Positions 8,379 through 16,862 of a stretch of DNA of 64,000 nt are shown in pieces (within the stretch, counting starts at the first letter, position 1; each line of letters opens with the position of its first letter). The translations under genes were made by a program, and so were the position numbers. The DNA lies in the NCBI RefSeq assembly GCF_008973465.1, contig NZ_WBXN01000004.1, forward strand, positions 4,690,501 through 4,754,500, written 5' to 3'. Source of the DNA: Streptomyces sp. SS1-1. Its GTDB lineage: Bacteria; Actinomycetota; Actinomycetes; Streptomycetales; Streptomycetaceae. The notes below the pieces were generated by a model. The model was not told the origin of the DNA, ran no database searches, and saw nothing but the letters and a program-made list of their open reading frames with translations.

Positions 8379-8465
8379 GGTACCGTGCGGGTGTGACAGG
8401 CGTGGCCGGAAATACGGCTATCCTTGTGCGGTCCCTTCCGTGCCGTCCCGACTGGAGTCCGCGTC

Positions 8466-9323
8466 GTGCGTATCGACCTGCACACCCACTCCACCGCGTC
8501 CGACGGCACGGACAGCCCCGCCGAGCTGGTGCGTAAGGCCGCCGGGGCCGGGCTGGACGTCGTCGCCCTCACCGACCACGACACGACCCGTGGCTACGCC
8601 GAGGCGATCGCCGCGCTGCCGGAGGGCCTCACGCTCGTCACGGGCGCCGAGCTGTCCTGCCGTGTCGACGGCGTCAGCATGCATCTGCTGGCCTACCTCT
8701 TCGACCCCGAGGAGCCCGCCCTGCTCGCCGAGCGCGAGCTGGTGCGCGACGACCGGGTGCCGCGCGCCCAGGCCATGGTCGCCAAGCTGAACGAGCTGGG
8801 CGTGCCCGTCACCTGGGAGCAGGTGAGCCGGATCGCCGGCGGCGGCTCGGTCGGCCGCCCGCACGTCGCCTCCGCGCTCGTCGAGCTCGGCGTCGTGGGG
8901 AGTGTGGACGAGGCCTTCACCCGGGACTGGCTGGCCGACGGCGGCCGGGCCCATGTGCGCAAGCACGAGACGGATCCCTTCGAGGCCGTCCGGCTGGTCA
9001 AGGCCGCCGGGGGCGTCACCGTCTTCGCCCACCCCGCCGCGAGCAAGCGCGGCCGTACGGTCCCGGAGTCCACGATCGCCGAGCTGGCCGCCGCCGGCCT
9101 CGACGGCATCGAGGTCGACCACATGGACCACGACCCCGGCACCCGTACGCGGCTGCGCGGGCTCGCCCAGGAGCTCGGCCTGCTGACGACCGGTTCGAGC
9201 GACTACCACGGCAGCCGCAAGACCTGCGTCCTCGGCGAGTACACGACCGACCCCGAGGTGTACGGCGAGATCACGCGGCGGGCCACCGGCGCGTTCCCCG
9301 TCCCCGGTACCGGCGGAGTCTGA
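8466..9323 (+). CDS. PHP-domain phosphoesterase (TrpH/RNase AM-like)
   Basis: The 285-residue PHP protein carries the metal-binding motifs HTHSTASDG (His6, His8), LTDHDTTRG, GAELSC, and late FAHPA and TGSSDYHG. These define the TrpH/YciV subgroup. Characterised members are 3',5'-nucleotide phosphatases or 5'-3' exoribonucleases acting on short RNA. The GTG at 8466 has GGAG 8 nt upstream. A TATCCT hexamer at about 8419 may be the -10 of its promoter. Confidence 0.9.
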   Translation: MRIDLHTHSTASDGTDSPAELVRKAAGAGLDVVALTDHDTTRGYAEAIAALPEGLTLVTGAELSCRVDGVSMHLLAYLFDPEEPALLAERELVRDDRVPRAQAMVAKLNELGVPVTWEQVSRIAGGGSVGRPHVASALVELGVVGSVDEAFTRDWLADGGRAHVRKHETDPFEAVRLVKAAGGVTVFAHPAASKRGRTVPESTIAELAAAGLDGIEVDHMDHDPGTRTRLRGLAQELGLLTTGSSDYHGSRKTCVLGEYTTDPEVYGEITRRATGAFPVPGTGGV

Positions 9324-9435
9324 GACCCTCACCCGCCCGTCCGATCCACCCGGCGCCGTCCGCCGTGCCCACCCGTCCGCCCCCGCGGGCGCCCGGTCAC
9401 GGCGGCACGCCCCTGCGCAAGGCACTGCTCATCCC

Positions 9436-10041
9436 ATGTTCGACGTCGCCGTCTTCGGCTCGCTCTTCCTCACCCTCTTCGTGATCATGGATCCCCCCGG
9501 GATCACCCCGATCTTCCTCGCGCTCACCGCCGGCCGGCCCGCCAAGGTGCAGCGGCGGATGGCCTTCCAGGCCGTCTGCGTGGCGGGCGGCGTGATCGCC
9601 GTCTTCGGGCTCCTCGGCCACCAGATCCTCGACTATCTGCACGTCTCCGTGCCGGCGCTGATGATCGCCGGCGGTCTGCTGCTCCTGCTCATCGCGCTCG
9701 ACCTGCTCACCGGCAAGACGGACGAGCCGCAGCAGACCAAGGACGTGAACGTCGCCCTCGTCCCGCTCGGCATGCCGCTGCTGGCCGGGCCAGGCGCGAT
9801 CGTCTCCGTGATCCTCGCCGTGCAGAAGGCGGACACCGTCGGCACCCAGGTGTCGGTGTGGACGGCGATCCTCGCCATCCACGTGGTGCTGTGGCTCGTG
9901 ATGCGGTACTCGCTGCTGATCATCCGGGTCATCAAGGACGGGGGAGTGGTCCTCGTGACGCGGCTCGCGGGCATGATGCTCTCCGCGATCGCCGTCCAGC
10001 AGATCATCAACGGCGTCACCCAGGTCATCCAGGGGAGCTGA
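9436..10041 (+). CDS. MarC-family integral membrane protein
   Basis: The 201-residue protein has about six membrane helices and the MarC-family pattern. FVIMDPPGITPIFLALTAG lies in the first helix pair, and VPLGMPLLAGPGAIVSVI forms the re-entrant-looking PLLAGPG signature. Transport activity has not been settled for this family, and the old link with multiple antibiotic resistance is not supported for E. coli MarC. A strong hairpin terminator follows. Confidence 0.92.
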   Translation: MFDVAVFGSLFLTLFVIMDPPGITPIFLALTAGRPAKVQRRMAFQAVCVAGGVIAVFGLLGHQILDYLHVSVPALMIAGGLLLLLIALDLLTGKTDEPQQTKDVNVALVPLGMPLLAGPGAIVSVILAVQKADTVGTQVSVWTAILAIHVVLWLVMRYSLLIIRVIKDGGVVLVTRLAGMMLSAIAVQQIINGVTQVIQGS

Positions 10042-10073
10042 GGCGCCCCTGGGCGCAAGGACACACCAAAGGG

Positions 10074-10106
10074 CCCCGTACGGCGTCGTGCCGTACGGGG
10101 CCCTGA
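10074..10106. terminator. Bidirectional-type terminator between MarC and the 50-residue gene
   Basis: GGCCCCGTACGGC and GCCGTACGGGGCC form a perfect long stem with a short loop between two convergent genes. No long T-run is present, as is usual for high-GC actinomycete terminators. Confidence 0.75.
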
Positions 10107-10129
10107 AGCTTCGCGTCGATCCGCGCGCG

Positions 10130-10282
10130 TTACGAGGCCGAGGTGTCGGCCGGGCGGATCCAGAGTCGCTGCCCTGTGGCGGCAGCCTGCTGAACGATCC
10201 GGTTGACGGAGGCGGCGTCTACGACAGTGCTGTCCACGGGCGTGCCGTCGAGCTCGTCGAGTCGCATGATCTCGAAGCGCAT
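10130..10282 (-). CDS. Conserved-looking 50-residue protein of unknown function
   Basis: The ATG at 10282 is preceded by GGGAG at 7 nt, and the frame ends at a TAA at 10130. The peptide begins MRFEIMRLDELDGTPVDSTV and ends with QRLWIRPADTSAS. It is acidic to neutral, soluble and probably a compact alpha/beta fold. The clean Shine-Dalgarno, balanced composition and tight convergent arrangement with marC argue for a real gene. No function can be offered. Its 5' side holds an AT-rich stretch near 10385-10435 that may carry the promoter. Confidence 0.7.
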   Translation of the reverse strand: MRFEIMRLDELDGTPVDSTVVDAASVNRIVQQAAATGQRLWIRPADTSAS

Positions 10283-10483
10283 ATGGCTTCTCCCTTCGTC
10301 TGGTCATCCTCCTGAGGAGAACATCTGGGTGGAGGCCCCACGAGCACCAGCGCTCCCGGTTCCATACCTATCCAACGGTTCGCGTGTTACGAACATTCCC
10401 TACGCTAAAGAAATTTTTCGAACGACTAACTACTGACCGGTAAGGGATCGTGGAACGATCAAGCAGAGACCGACCGGGACCAG

Positions 10484-10513
10484 TTGTGTTCGCAGCGTGA
10501 CCGCCGGGACAAT
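10484..10513 (+). promoter_or_regulatory. Promoter placing the NYN mRNA start at its ATG
   Basis: TTGTGT (10484-10489) and GACAAT (10508-10513) are 18 nt apart. The -10 ends 7 nt before the ATG at 10521, so the transcript would be essentially leaderless. Confidence 0.45.
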
Positions 10514-10520
10514 GGAGGCG

Positions 10521-11414
10521 ATGAACGACGACCTGGCGGCGCTCGCCGCCCGCATCGACCACACGAACGAGCTGCTGCTGCGCATGCTCGCCGAGGTGGC
10601 GAAGACGCCCTCCACTCACGCGATCTTCGTCGACGCGGGCTACCTCTACGCCGCCGCCGGGCGCCTCGTCGCCGGCACGGAGGACCGCCGGGCCTTCGAC
10701 CTGGACGCCGAGGGACTGATCGAGGCCCTCATCGACCGCGCCCGCACGATCTTCGCCGACAGCCGGCTGCTGCGCGTCTACTGGTACGACGGCGCCCGGC
10801 GCCGCATCCACACCGCGGAACAGCAGTCGATCGCCGAACTCCCCGACGTCAAGGTGCGCCTGGGCAACCTCAACGCCCACAACCAGCAGAAGGGCGTCGA
10901 CTCCCTCATCCGGACCGACCTGGAGTCCCTGGCCCGGCACCGCGCCATCAGCGACGCCGCCCTCCTCGGCGGCGACGAGGACCTGGTGTCGGCGGTCGAG
11001 GCGGCCCAGGGCTACGGGGCACGCGTCCACCTGTGGGGCATCGAGGCGCCGGAGGGCCGCAACCAGGCCGAGCCGCTGCTCTGGGAGGTCGACAGCCAGC
11101 GCACCCTCGACCTCGACTTCTTCAAGCCGTACGTCTCCCGGCGCACCTCCGCCGCCTACGAGGCCCCGGCCGCCCGGCCCACCCGGGAGGACGTACGGTT
11201 CGTCGGCGCGCAGATCGCGGCCAAGTGGCTCGCGGCGCGAGGACGCGAGTCACTGGTCGAGCTGCTGCCCGGCCACCCGTACCTTCCGGGCTCCGTCGAC
11301 CAGGACCTGCTCGTCGAGGCGGAGGGACTGCTCCAGTACTCCCTGCGCGGCCAGGCCGACCTGCGCCGCGCACTGCGCGACGGCTTCTGGGAGCACCTGC
11401 AGACGCAGTATTAA
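10521..11414 (+). CDS. NYN (PIN-like) domain protein
   Basis: The 297-residue protein has a short coiled N-terminus. A NYN nuclease domain follows (about residues 25-190) with acidic catalytic-type positions AIFVDAGYLY, RVYWYDGARRR, KGVDSLIRTDL and LLGGDEDLVSAVE. The C-terminal third (residues 200-297) is helical and may bind RNA. Relatives cleave RNA in a metal-dependent way. I place the start at 10521 because a -10-like hexamer sits 7 nt upstream. GTG 10497 and ATG 10512 remain possible. Its stop overlaps the convergent hydrolase stop by 4 nt. Confidence 0.85.
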   Translation: MNDDLAALAARIDHTNELLLRMLAEVAKTPSTHAIFVDAGYLYAAAGRLVAGTEDRRAFDLDAEGLIEALIDRARTIFADSRLLRVYWYDGARRRIHTAEQQSIAELPDVKVRLGNLNAHNQQKGVDSLIRTDLESLARHRAISDAALLGGDEDLVSAVEAAQGYGARVHLWGIEAPEGRNQAEPLLWEVDSQRTLDLDFFKPYVSRRTSAAYEAPAARPTREDVRFVGAQIAAKWLAARGRESLVELLPGHPYLPGSVDQDLLVEAEGLLQYSLRGQADLRRALRDGFWEHLQTQY

Positions 11415-12292
11415 CCCCCGGTGACCTCGTCCCAGAAGTCGGCCGTCGCCCGGGCGGTCGGCAGGGGCCGGTCGGCGTTCGGGGAGTGCTCGGCGCCCGG
11501 GATCACCGTCCGGTGCGCGTGCAGTCGTACGGCCATGTCGTCCAGGACGGAGACCGGCCAGGTGTCGTCGCCGGCTCCCGACAGGACGTGGAACGGCAGC
11601 GGCAGCGCGGCAAGTTCGTCCACCCGGTCCGGCTCCGCGCACAACTGACGTCCCGTCGCCAGGAGTTGCGCCGGCTTGGTGCCCAGCCAGCGGCGGCGCA
11701 GCAGGTCGGGGCCGCCGATGCCGCGCGCCGGGCCGCCGACCTCCTCGGGCGGCCCCATGGCGAGGATCGCCTCCCAGGTCTCGGCCATGGTCATCACCGC
11801 GAGCGCGTCCCTCAGCAGCTTCACGCGCTGCTGCTGGGAGTCGGAGATCTGCGCGGGACCCGACGCCATCAGGGTCAGCGACCGGAACGGCGTGTGGTCG
11901 AGGAGGACGGCCGCGCGGGCGATCTGGCCGCCCAGCGAGTGGCCGAACAGGTGCAGCGGGGTGTCCAGGGGGCCGAGGGCCGCCGCCTGGGCGAGCACGT
12001 CCCGCGCCAACTCGCCCCGCTCGTACGCCGATTCGTCATGCTCGGGCCCGTCCGACTCGTGCTGGCCCCGCCCGTCGACGGCCACCGTGCGGTAGCCGCG
12101 CTCCGCCAGCGGCCCCTGCATCAGGGTGAAGTCCTCCTTGCTGCCGGTGAACCCGGGCAGCATCAGCGCGACCCCGCGGGGCCGCACCCCGGGCGCGACG
12201 GGGCAGTCGACGACGGCGAAGGCGCCGCGGTCGGTGCGCAGCGGGTAGGCGCGGGAGCCGGGAGGCGGGGTGTGGACGGGTTCGGTGCTCAC
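11411..12292 (-). CDS. Alpha/beta hydrolase
   Basis: The 293-residue protein has an alpha/beta-hydrolase fold. An oxyanion-type segment (MLPGFTGSKEDF) and the nucleophile elbow GHSLGG place the catalytic Ser near residue 132. A late Asp (GAGDDTWP) and His (GAEHSPN) complete a plausible triad. No signal peptide is present, so it is cytosolic. The substrate is unknown; members include esterases, lipases and peptidases. It converges on the NYN gene with overlapping stop codons. Confidence 0.87.
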   Translation of the reverse strand: MSTEPVHTPPPGSRAYPLRTDRGAFAVVDCPVAPGVRPRGVALMLPGFTGSKEDFTLMQGPLAERGYRTVAVDGRGQHESDGPEHDESAYERGELARDVLAQAAALGPLDTPLHLFGHSLGGQIARAAVLLDHTPFRSLTLMASGPAQISDSQQQRVKLLRDALAVMTMAETWEAILAMGPPEEVGGPARGIGGPDLLRRRWLGTKPAQLLATGRQLCAEPDRVDELAALPLPFHVLSGAGDDTWPVSVLDDMAVRLHAHRTVIPGAEHSPNADRPLPTARATADFWDEVTGG

Positions 12293-12345
12293 GAGGGGGA
12301 GGGTAACCGGTACGCCCCGCCCCGGACCGCACGGGAGCCCGGGAA

Positions 12346-12390
12346 CGCCGACGGCCCGGCCCCCCTCTCGGTGGGGCCGGGCCGTCGGCG
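12346..12390. terminator. Strong terminator of the DEAD-box helicase gene
   Basis: CGCCGACGGCCCGGCCCC and its complement GGGGCCGGGCCGTCGGCG form an 18 bp stem just after the helicase stop, on the side away from the hydrolase start. Confidence 0.85.
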
Positions 12391-12399
12391 TGACGCGGG

Positions 12400-13420
12400 T
12401 CAGCTCTCCGCGGGCTCCTCGGCGGCTGCCGTCGCCTTGCGGGCGCGGCGCACCTTCGGCTTCGCCTCGGCGGCCGTCGCCACGGTCTCCTCGGCGGCCG
12501 CGGCCTTGCGGGTACGGCGGCGGGGGGCCGCCGGCTCCTGCGTGGCCTGGGCCGGGATGTCGGCCGCCTCGGCGGTCGCCGCGGTCTTCCGCGTGCGGCG
12601 CGTCTTCGGCTTGGCCTCAGCGCCCTCGGCGGTGTCGACGGCGGCCTCGGCGGTCGCGGCGGCCTTGCGGGTCCGGCGCGGCTTGGGCTCGGCAGCCGTC
12701 TCGGCCGCGTCGGCCGGAGCCTCGGCGGTCTTCCGCGTGCGGCGCGTCTTCGGCTTGGCCTGCGCGCCCTCGGCGGTGTCGACGGCCGCTTCGGCGGTCG
12801 CGGCGGCCTTGCGGGTGCGGCGGGCCTTGGGCTTGGCCTCGGCGGCCTCCGGCTCCTGAGCCGTCTGCGCCGGGATGTCGGCCGCCTCGGCGGTCGCCGC
12901 GGTCTTGCGGGTGCGGCGGGCCTTGGGCTTGGCCTCGGCGCCCTCGGCCGTGTCGACGGCGGCCTCGGCCGGCGCGGCGGTCTTCCGGGTCCGGCGGCGC
13001 GGGGCGGCCGCGGGGGCCTCCTCGGTCACCGGCGCCTCGGTCACCGGTGCCTCGGCGACCGGCTCGGACGCCCGCACGGTCTCCTCGGCGGCCTCGGCCA
13101 CCGGTGCCGTCTGCGCCTCCGCCGACTTGCGGGTGCGGCGACGGCGCGGCTTCGCCGCGGTCTCCTCGCCGGTCTCCAGGGCCGGGCCCTCGGCGGTGGC
13201 GACGGCGGCCTCGGCCTCCTGGGGGGCCGGCGCGGCGGCCGTAAGGGACGCCTCGGCCGACGCTCCGCCGCGCGTGCGGCGACGGCGGCGGGGCGTGCGC
13301 GACTCGGTCGCGGACTCCGCGGGGGCCGCCTCCTCCGGCGTACCGGTGACGGCGGGCGCCGACTCGGCGTCCAGCGGGGTGCCGCCGCGGGTGCGGCGAC
13401 GGCGGCGCGGCGTGCGCGCC
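12400..13420 (-). repeat. Degenerate RRxRK repeat array in the helicase tail
   Basis: The C-terminal coding part contains about 11 basic modules of the form K-P-K-x-R-R-T-R-K, separated by Ala/Glu-rich spacers of 12-20 residues. Some blocks are nearly identical (the modules ending ATAEAADIPAQ and AAATAEAAVDTAEG recur). The DNA is therefore an imperfect tandem repeat that could expand or contract. Confidence 0.8.
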
Positions 13421-14778
13421 GGGCGCTCACGCTCCGCGGTACGGGAGTCGTCCCGGCCGCCTCGGCCACCCCGGCCACGGGCGCCGCGGCCACCGGTCTC
13501 GCCGAGGTCCTCCAGCTCCTCCGCCGCCAGCCCGGCGCGCGTGCGCTCCGAGCGGGGCAGGACACCCTTGGTGCCGGCGGGGATCTTCAGGTCCTCGAAG
13601 AGGTGCGGGGACGTGGAGTACGTCTCCGGCGGGTCGTTGAAGTCGAGCTCCAGCGCCTTGTTGATCAGCTGCCAGCGCGGGATGTCGTCCCAGTCGACGA
13701 GGGTGATCGCGATGCCCTTGGCGCCCGCGCGGCCGGTGCGGCCGATGCGGTGCAGGTACGTCTTCTCCTCTTCGGGCGACTGGTAGTTGACGACGTGCGT
13801 GACGCCCTCGACGTCGATGCCGCGCGCGGCGACGTCGGTGCAGACGAGGACGTCCACCTTGCCGTTGCGGAAGGCGCGCAGCGCCTGCTCACGGGCGCCC
13901 TGGCCGAGGTCGCCGTGGACCGCGCCGGCCGCGAAGCCGCGCTGCTGGAGCTGGTCGGCGAGGTCGGCCGCGGTGCGCTTGGTGCGGCAGAAGACCATGG
14001 CCAGTCCCCGGCCCTCGGCCTGCAGGATGCGCGCGACCATCTCGGGCTTGTCCATGTTGTGCGCGCGGTAGACGAACTGCGCGGTGTTCGCGACCGTCTT
14101 GCCCTCGTCGTCCGGCGCGGTGGCGCGGATGTGCGTCGGCTGCGACATGTAGCGGCGCGCGAGGCCGATGACCGCGCCCGGCATGGTCGCCGAGAACAGC
14201 ATGGTCTGGCGGCGGGCCGGAAGCAGGTTGATGATCTTCTCGACGTCGGGCAGGAAGCCCAGGTCCAGCATCTCGTCGGCCTCGTCGAGGACGAGTGCCT
14301 TGATGTGCTTGAGGTCGAGCTTCTTCTGGCCCGCGAGGTCGAGCAGGCGGCCGGGGGTGCCGACGACGACGTCGACGCCCTTCTTCAGGGCCTCGACCTG
14401 CGGCTCGTAGGCGCGGCCGCCGTAGATGGCGAGGACGCGGACGTTGCGGACCTTGCCCGCGGTCAGCAGGTCGTTGGTGACCTGCTGGCACAGCTCGCGC
14501 GTGGGGACGACGACGAGCGCCTGCGGGGCGTCGGTGAGCGCGTCGGGACGGGCGCGGCCCGCCTCGACGTCGGCGGGGACGGTGACCCGCTCCAGGAGGG
14601 GGAGGCCGAAGCCCAGCGTCTTGCCGGTGCCGGTCTTCGCCTGGCCGATGACGTCCGTGCCCGAGAGGGCGACGGGGAGGGTCATCTCCTGGATGGGGAA
14701 GGGGGTGACGATGCCGACGGCCTCCAGGGCCTCGGCGGTCTCGGGAAGGATTCCGAGCTCTCGGAAAGTCGTAGTCAG
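12400..14778 (-). CDS. DEAD-box RNA helicase with basic repeat tail; probable CTG start
   Basis: The 792-residue protein has a complete DEAD-box core in about residues 1-400. It shows a Q motif (FPIQEMTLP), motif I AKTGTGKT, PTREL, motif II LDEADEML, motif III SAT, and motif VI HRIGRTGRAG. A disordered C-terminal half follows, with RRxRK modules that should bind RNA. Family members unwind RNA in ribosome assembly or mRNA decay. The frame has no ATG, GTG or TTG near the conserved N-terminus LTTTFRELG. A CTG at 14778 preceded by GAGG at 7 nt is the best start; the farther start at 14880 would add unrelated residues. Confidence 0.9.
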   Translation of the reverse strand: MTTTFRELGILPETAEALEAVGIVTPFPIQEMTLPVALSGTDVIGQAKTGTGKTLGFGLPLLERVTVPADVEAGRARPDALTDAPQALVVVPTRELCQQVTNDLLTAGKVRNVRVLAIYGGRAYEPQVEALKKGVDVVVGTPGRLLDLAGQKKLDLKHIKALVLDEADEMLDLGFLPDVEKIINLLPARRQTMLFSATMPGAVIGLARRYMSQPTHIRATAPDDEGKTVANTAQFVYRAHNMDKPEMVARILQAEGRGLAMVFCRTKRTAADLADQLQQRGFAAGAVHGDLGQGAREQALRAFRNGKVDVLVCTDVAARGIDVEGVTHVVNYQSPEEEKTYLHRIGRTGRAGAKGIAITLVDWDDIPRWQLINKALELDFNDPPETYSTSPHLFEDLKIPAGTKGVLPRSERTRAGLAAEELEDLGETGGRGARGRGGRGGRDDSRTAERERPARTPRRRRRTRGGTPLDAESAPAVTGTPEEAAPAESATESRTPRRRRRTRGGASAEASLTAAAPAPQEAEAAVATAEGPALETGEETAAKPRRRRTRKSAEAQTAPVAEAAEETVRASEPVAEAPVTEAPVTEEAPAAAPRRRTRKTAAPAEAAVDTAEGAEAKPKARRTRKTAATAEAADIPAQTAQEPEAAEAKPKARRTRKAAATAEAAVDTAEGAQAKPKTRRTRKTAEAPADAAETAAEPKPRRTRKAAATAEAAVDTAEGAEAKPKTRRTRKTAATAEAADIPAQATQEPAAPRRRTRKAAAAEETVATAAEAKPKVRRARKATAAAEEPAES

Positions 14779-15168
14779 GGTGCTGCCTCTTCTGTGTACG
14801 CGGTGCGAGGCGAGCGCGCGGGGGGTCTTGACGGACCGTGCCGGGGACGTCGGCTGCCGTACGGCGGGACCGTAAGGCACGGGACCACTGCCGACGCTCT
14901 AGCGCTCGTACCGCTGAGGGTGTCCCTCCGGTCGTCGTACGCATGGTGCCGTACGACCGGGGAGGGCTGTCGGGTCGGAGCCGATCGGGCCACCGACCGG
15001 GCATCCTCATAACGCGCGGCCCGTCGGGTACGTCAAAGTACTCAGCGGGCGCATTACCACCATACCCCGGAATCGCGCACATGCGATGGCCGAATTGGTC
15101 ACGTAGTCGTCGTCACACTGATTGACCAGGGACTTCCGTCACGCACCGAGCGGGCTATTGTGCGCTTC
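14779..15168. other. 390 nt divergent regulatory region
   Basis: This region lies between the helicase and the ferritin-like gene. It holds the likely helicase promoter (15007-15036) and a leader of about 220 nt. It also contains the inverted pair GTCGTACG/CGTACGAC (about 14935-14962). Open frames on both strands look non-coding. On the right side TATTGT sits 7 nt before the ferritin-like ATG. Confidence 0.5.
15007..15036 (-). promoter_or_regulatory. Candidate helicase promoter
   Basis: On the minus strand TTGACG (15031-15036) and TTATGA (15007-15012) are 18 nt apart. Transcription from here gives a 5' UTR of about 220 nt, a length seen for autoregulated cold-shock-type helicase genes. Confidence 0.45.
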
Positions 15169-15924
15169 ATGACGACGCCTGACAACACCTCTGACGCCGC
15201 GGACACCGCCGACACCCCCGTCGCACGCACCGGGGTCGCCGCCCAGGACTGGGCGAAGGCCTCCGCCGATCCCCAGTACCGGGCCGCCGTCGTCGACCTG
15301 CTCGGCGCGCTGGCCTACGGCGAGCTGGCGGCGTTCGAGCGGCTGGCGGAGGACGCCAAGCTGGCGCCGACGCTCGCGGACAAGGCGGAGCTGGCGAAGA
15401 TGGCGTCGGCCGAGTTCCACCACTACGAGAAGCTGCGGGACCGGCTCGCCGACATCGGCGTCGAGCCCACCGAGGCCATGGAGCCGTTCGTGGCCGCCCT
15501 GGACGGCTTCCACCGGCAGACGGCCCCCTCGGACTGGCTGGAGGGCCTCGTCAAGGCGTACGTCGGCGACTCGATCGCCAGCGACTTCTACCGGGAGGTC
15601 GCCGCCCGGCTCGACTCGGACACCCGCGACCTGGTGCTGGCCGTGCTGGACGACACCGGGCATGCCGAGTTCGCGGTGGAGAAGGTGCGCGCGGCGATCG
15701 ACGCCGACCCGCGCGTGGGCGGCCGTCTCGCGCTCTGGGCACGGCGTCTGATGGGTGAGGCGCTGTCGCAGTCGCAGCGGGTGGTCGCGGACCGGGACGC
15801 GCTGTCGACGATGCTCGTGGGCGGGGTCGCGGACGGGTTCGACCTCGCGGAGGTCGGCAAGATGTTCTCCCGGATCACCGAGGCGCACACCAAGCGGATG
15901 GCGGCGCTGGGCCTCGCGGCCTAG
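15169..15924 (+). CDS. Ferritin-like-fold protein
   Basis: The 251-residue, mostly helical protein has ferritin-like metal-ligand patterns. These are AYGELAAFERLAEDA (Glu), MASAEFHHYEKLRDRL (E..H), YVGDSIASDFYREVA and LDDTGHAEFAVEKV (E/H). Related di-iron proteins include the MiaE tRNA hydroxylases, but the function in actinomycetes is unknown. I take the ATG at 15169, which has TATTGT 7 nt upstream, rather than the GTG at 15160 that overlaps it. The homologue sits next to the DEAD helicase in mycobacteria as well (from memory). Confidence 0.85.
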   Translation: MTTPDNTSDAADTADTPVARTGVAAQDWAKASADPQYRAAVVDLLGALAYGELAAFERLAEDAKLAPTLADKAELAKMASAEFHHYEKLRDRLADIGVEPTEAMEPFVAALDGFHRQTAPSDWLEGLVKAYVGDSIASDFYREVAARLDSDTRDLVLAVLDDTGHAEFAVEKVRAAIDADPRVGGRLALWARRLMGEALSQSQRVVADRDALSTMLVGGVADGFDLAEVGKMFSRITEAHTKRMAALGLAA

Positions 15925-15963
15925 CACGTACGCGTAAGGCGCTGGGCGGCCGCTTCCTGCGGG

Positions 15964-16233
15964 TCAGGCGGTCGCCGAGCGGCGGCCGAGTCTTCCCGCG
16001 GGGCGCACCAGCAGGGAGAGCGAGGCGACGGCGACGATCGCGGAGCCGGCCAGGATCACGGCGAGATTGCCGAAGTCGAGCGCGGTGTCCGTGACGAAGG
16101 CGCCGAACAGGGCGCCGCCGGCACCGGTCGAGAGGACCAGCGAGCGGGCGGGCATGCGGTGCGGCAGGCGGCTGTACGCGGCCCACGCCAGGGCCAGGCC
16201 GAGGATCGCGGAGCTGAGCGCTTCCAAGAGCAT
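15964..16233 (-). CDS. Small membrane protein, three helices
   Basis: The 89-residue hydrophobic protein has segments LLEALSSAILGLALAWAAY, LVLSTGAGGALFGAFV and LAVILAGSAIVAVASLSLL, and a basic C-terminus. The start at 16233 is supported by GGGAGG 9 nt upstream. It resembles short GlsB/YeaQ-type transglycosylase-associated proteins in size and helix number, but I see no diagnostic motif. The function is unknown. Confidence 0.72.
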   Translation of the reverse strand: MLLEALSSAILGLALAWAAYSRLPHRMPARSLVLSTGAGGALFGAFVTDTALDFGNLAVILAGSAIVAVASLSLLVRPAGRLGRRSATA

Positions 16234-16380
16234 GCTGGGGTCCCTCCCACATGGCCGACCTGCTCGAAACGGTCGTACCCCGTCATACCCCTGACCTGCG
16301 GAATCCAATCCTCCTCTGTGAACGGGCTGTGTTCCGCGCGTGGAGGAGACCTGGAGGTGCCGTCCGGGGTGCGGGAACGC

Positions 16381-16418
16381 GAGAGGGGCCCGGCGACCGT
16401 GGTCGCCGGGCCCCTCTC
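16381..16418. terminator. Strong terminator between DUF3107 and small membrane protein genes
   Basis: GAGAGGGGCCCGGCGACC and its exact complement, separated by 2 nt, form an 18 bp perfect stem downstream of the DUF3107 stop. Confidence 0.85.
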
Positions 16419-16440
16419 CGCACGCCTTGGCGCGGCTGCC

Positions 16441-16668
16441 TCAGAGTGCGCCGAAGCCCACCTTGCGCGGAGCCGGCTCACCGAGCTCCACGTACGCGAG
16501 ACGGTCGGCCGGGACGAGGACCTTGCGGCCGTGCTCGTCGACGAGGCTCAGCAGCTGAGACTTGCCGGCCAGCGCCTCGGACACCGCCCGCTCCACGTCC
16601 TCGGCACTCTGACCGCTCTCCAGAACGATCTCGCGGGGCGCGTGCTGCACGCCGATCTTGACCTCCAC
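16441..16668 (-). CDS. DUF3107 protein (TB9.4-like)
   Basis: The 75-residue protein starts VEVKIGVQHAPREIVLES and ends RKVGFGAL, which matches the DUF3107 family over its whole length. The GTG at 16668 has GGAGGG 8 nt upstream; a longer frame from 16725 lacks support. The family is restricted to actinobacteria and is of unknown function. In mycobacteria the homologue also lies beside a TetR regulator (from memory). Confidence 0.88.
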   Translation of the reverse strand: MEVKIGVQHAPREIVLESGQSAEDVERAVSEALAGKSQLLSLVDEHGRKVLVPADRLAYVELGEPAPRKVGFGAL

Positions 16669-16803
16669 GGCTATGTCCCTCCGACGGTCAGTGAAGTGCG
16701 CGACCATGCGCGCCGTACCCAGCACACATTAGCCCGGTGAGGGGATGTCCACGCTCCGCCGGGCCACGCCAGGAGCGAACAGCGGGCGGGAACAAACGCG
16801 CAC

Positions 16804-16843
16804 CACGCGCGCGTGCGGGCGCTTCGGCCCGTACGCGCGCGTG
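16804..16843. terminator. Terminator after the TetR gene
   Basis: CACGCGCGCGTGCGGGC and GCCCGTACGCGCGCGTG pair with one mismatch around GCTTCG, a stable hexaloop. It lies immediately 3' of the TetR stop. Confidence 0.75.
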
Positions 16844-16862
16844 GATGCGTGACGTGTGCGGC

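Noticed and set aside
14838..15125. 95-residue plus-strand frame in the helicase/ferritin gap
   Set aside because: It has no SD or conserved features. The region is better explained as the helicase leader and promoter.
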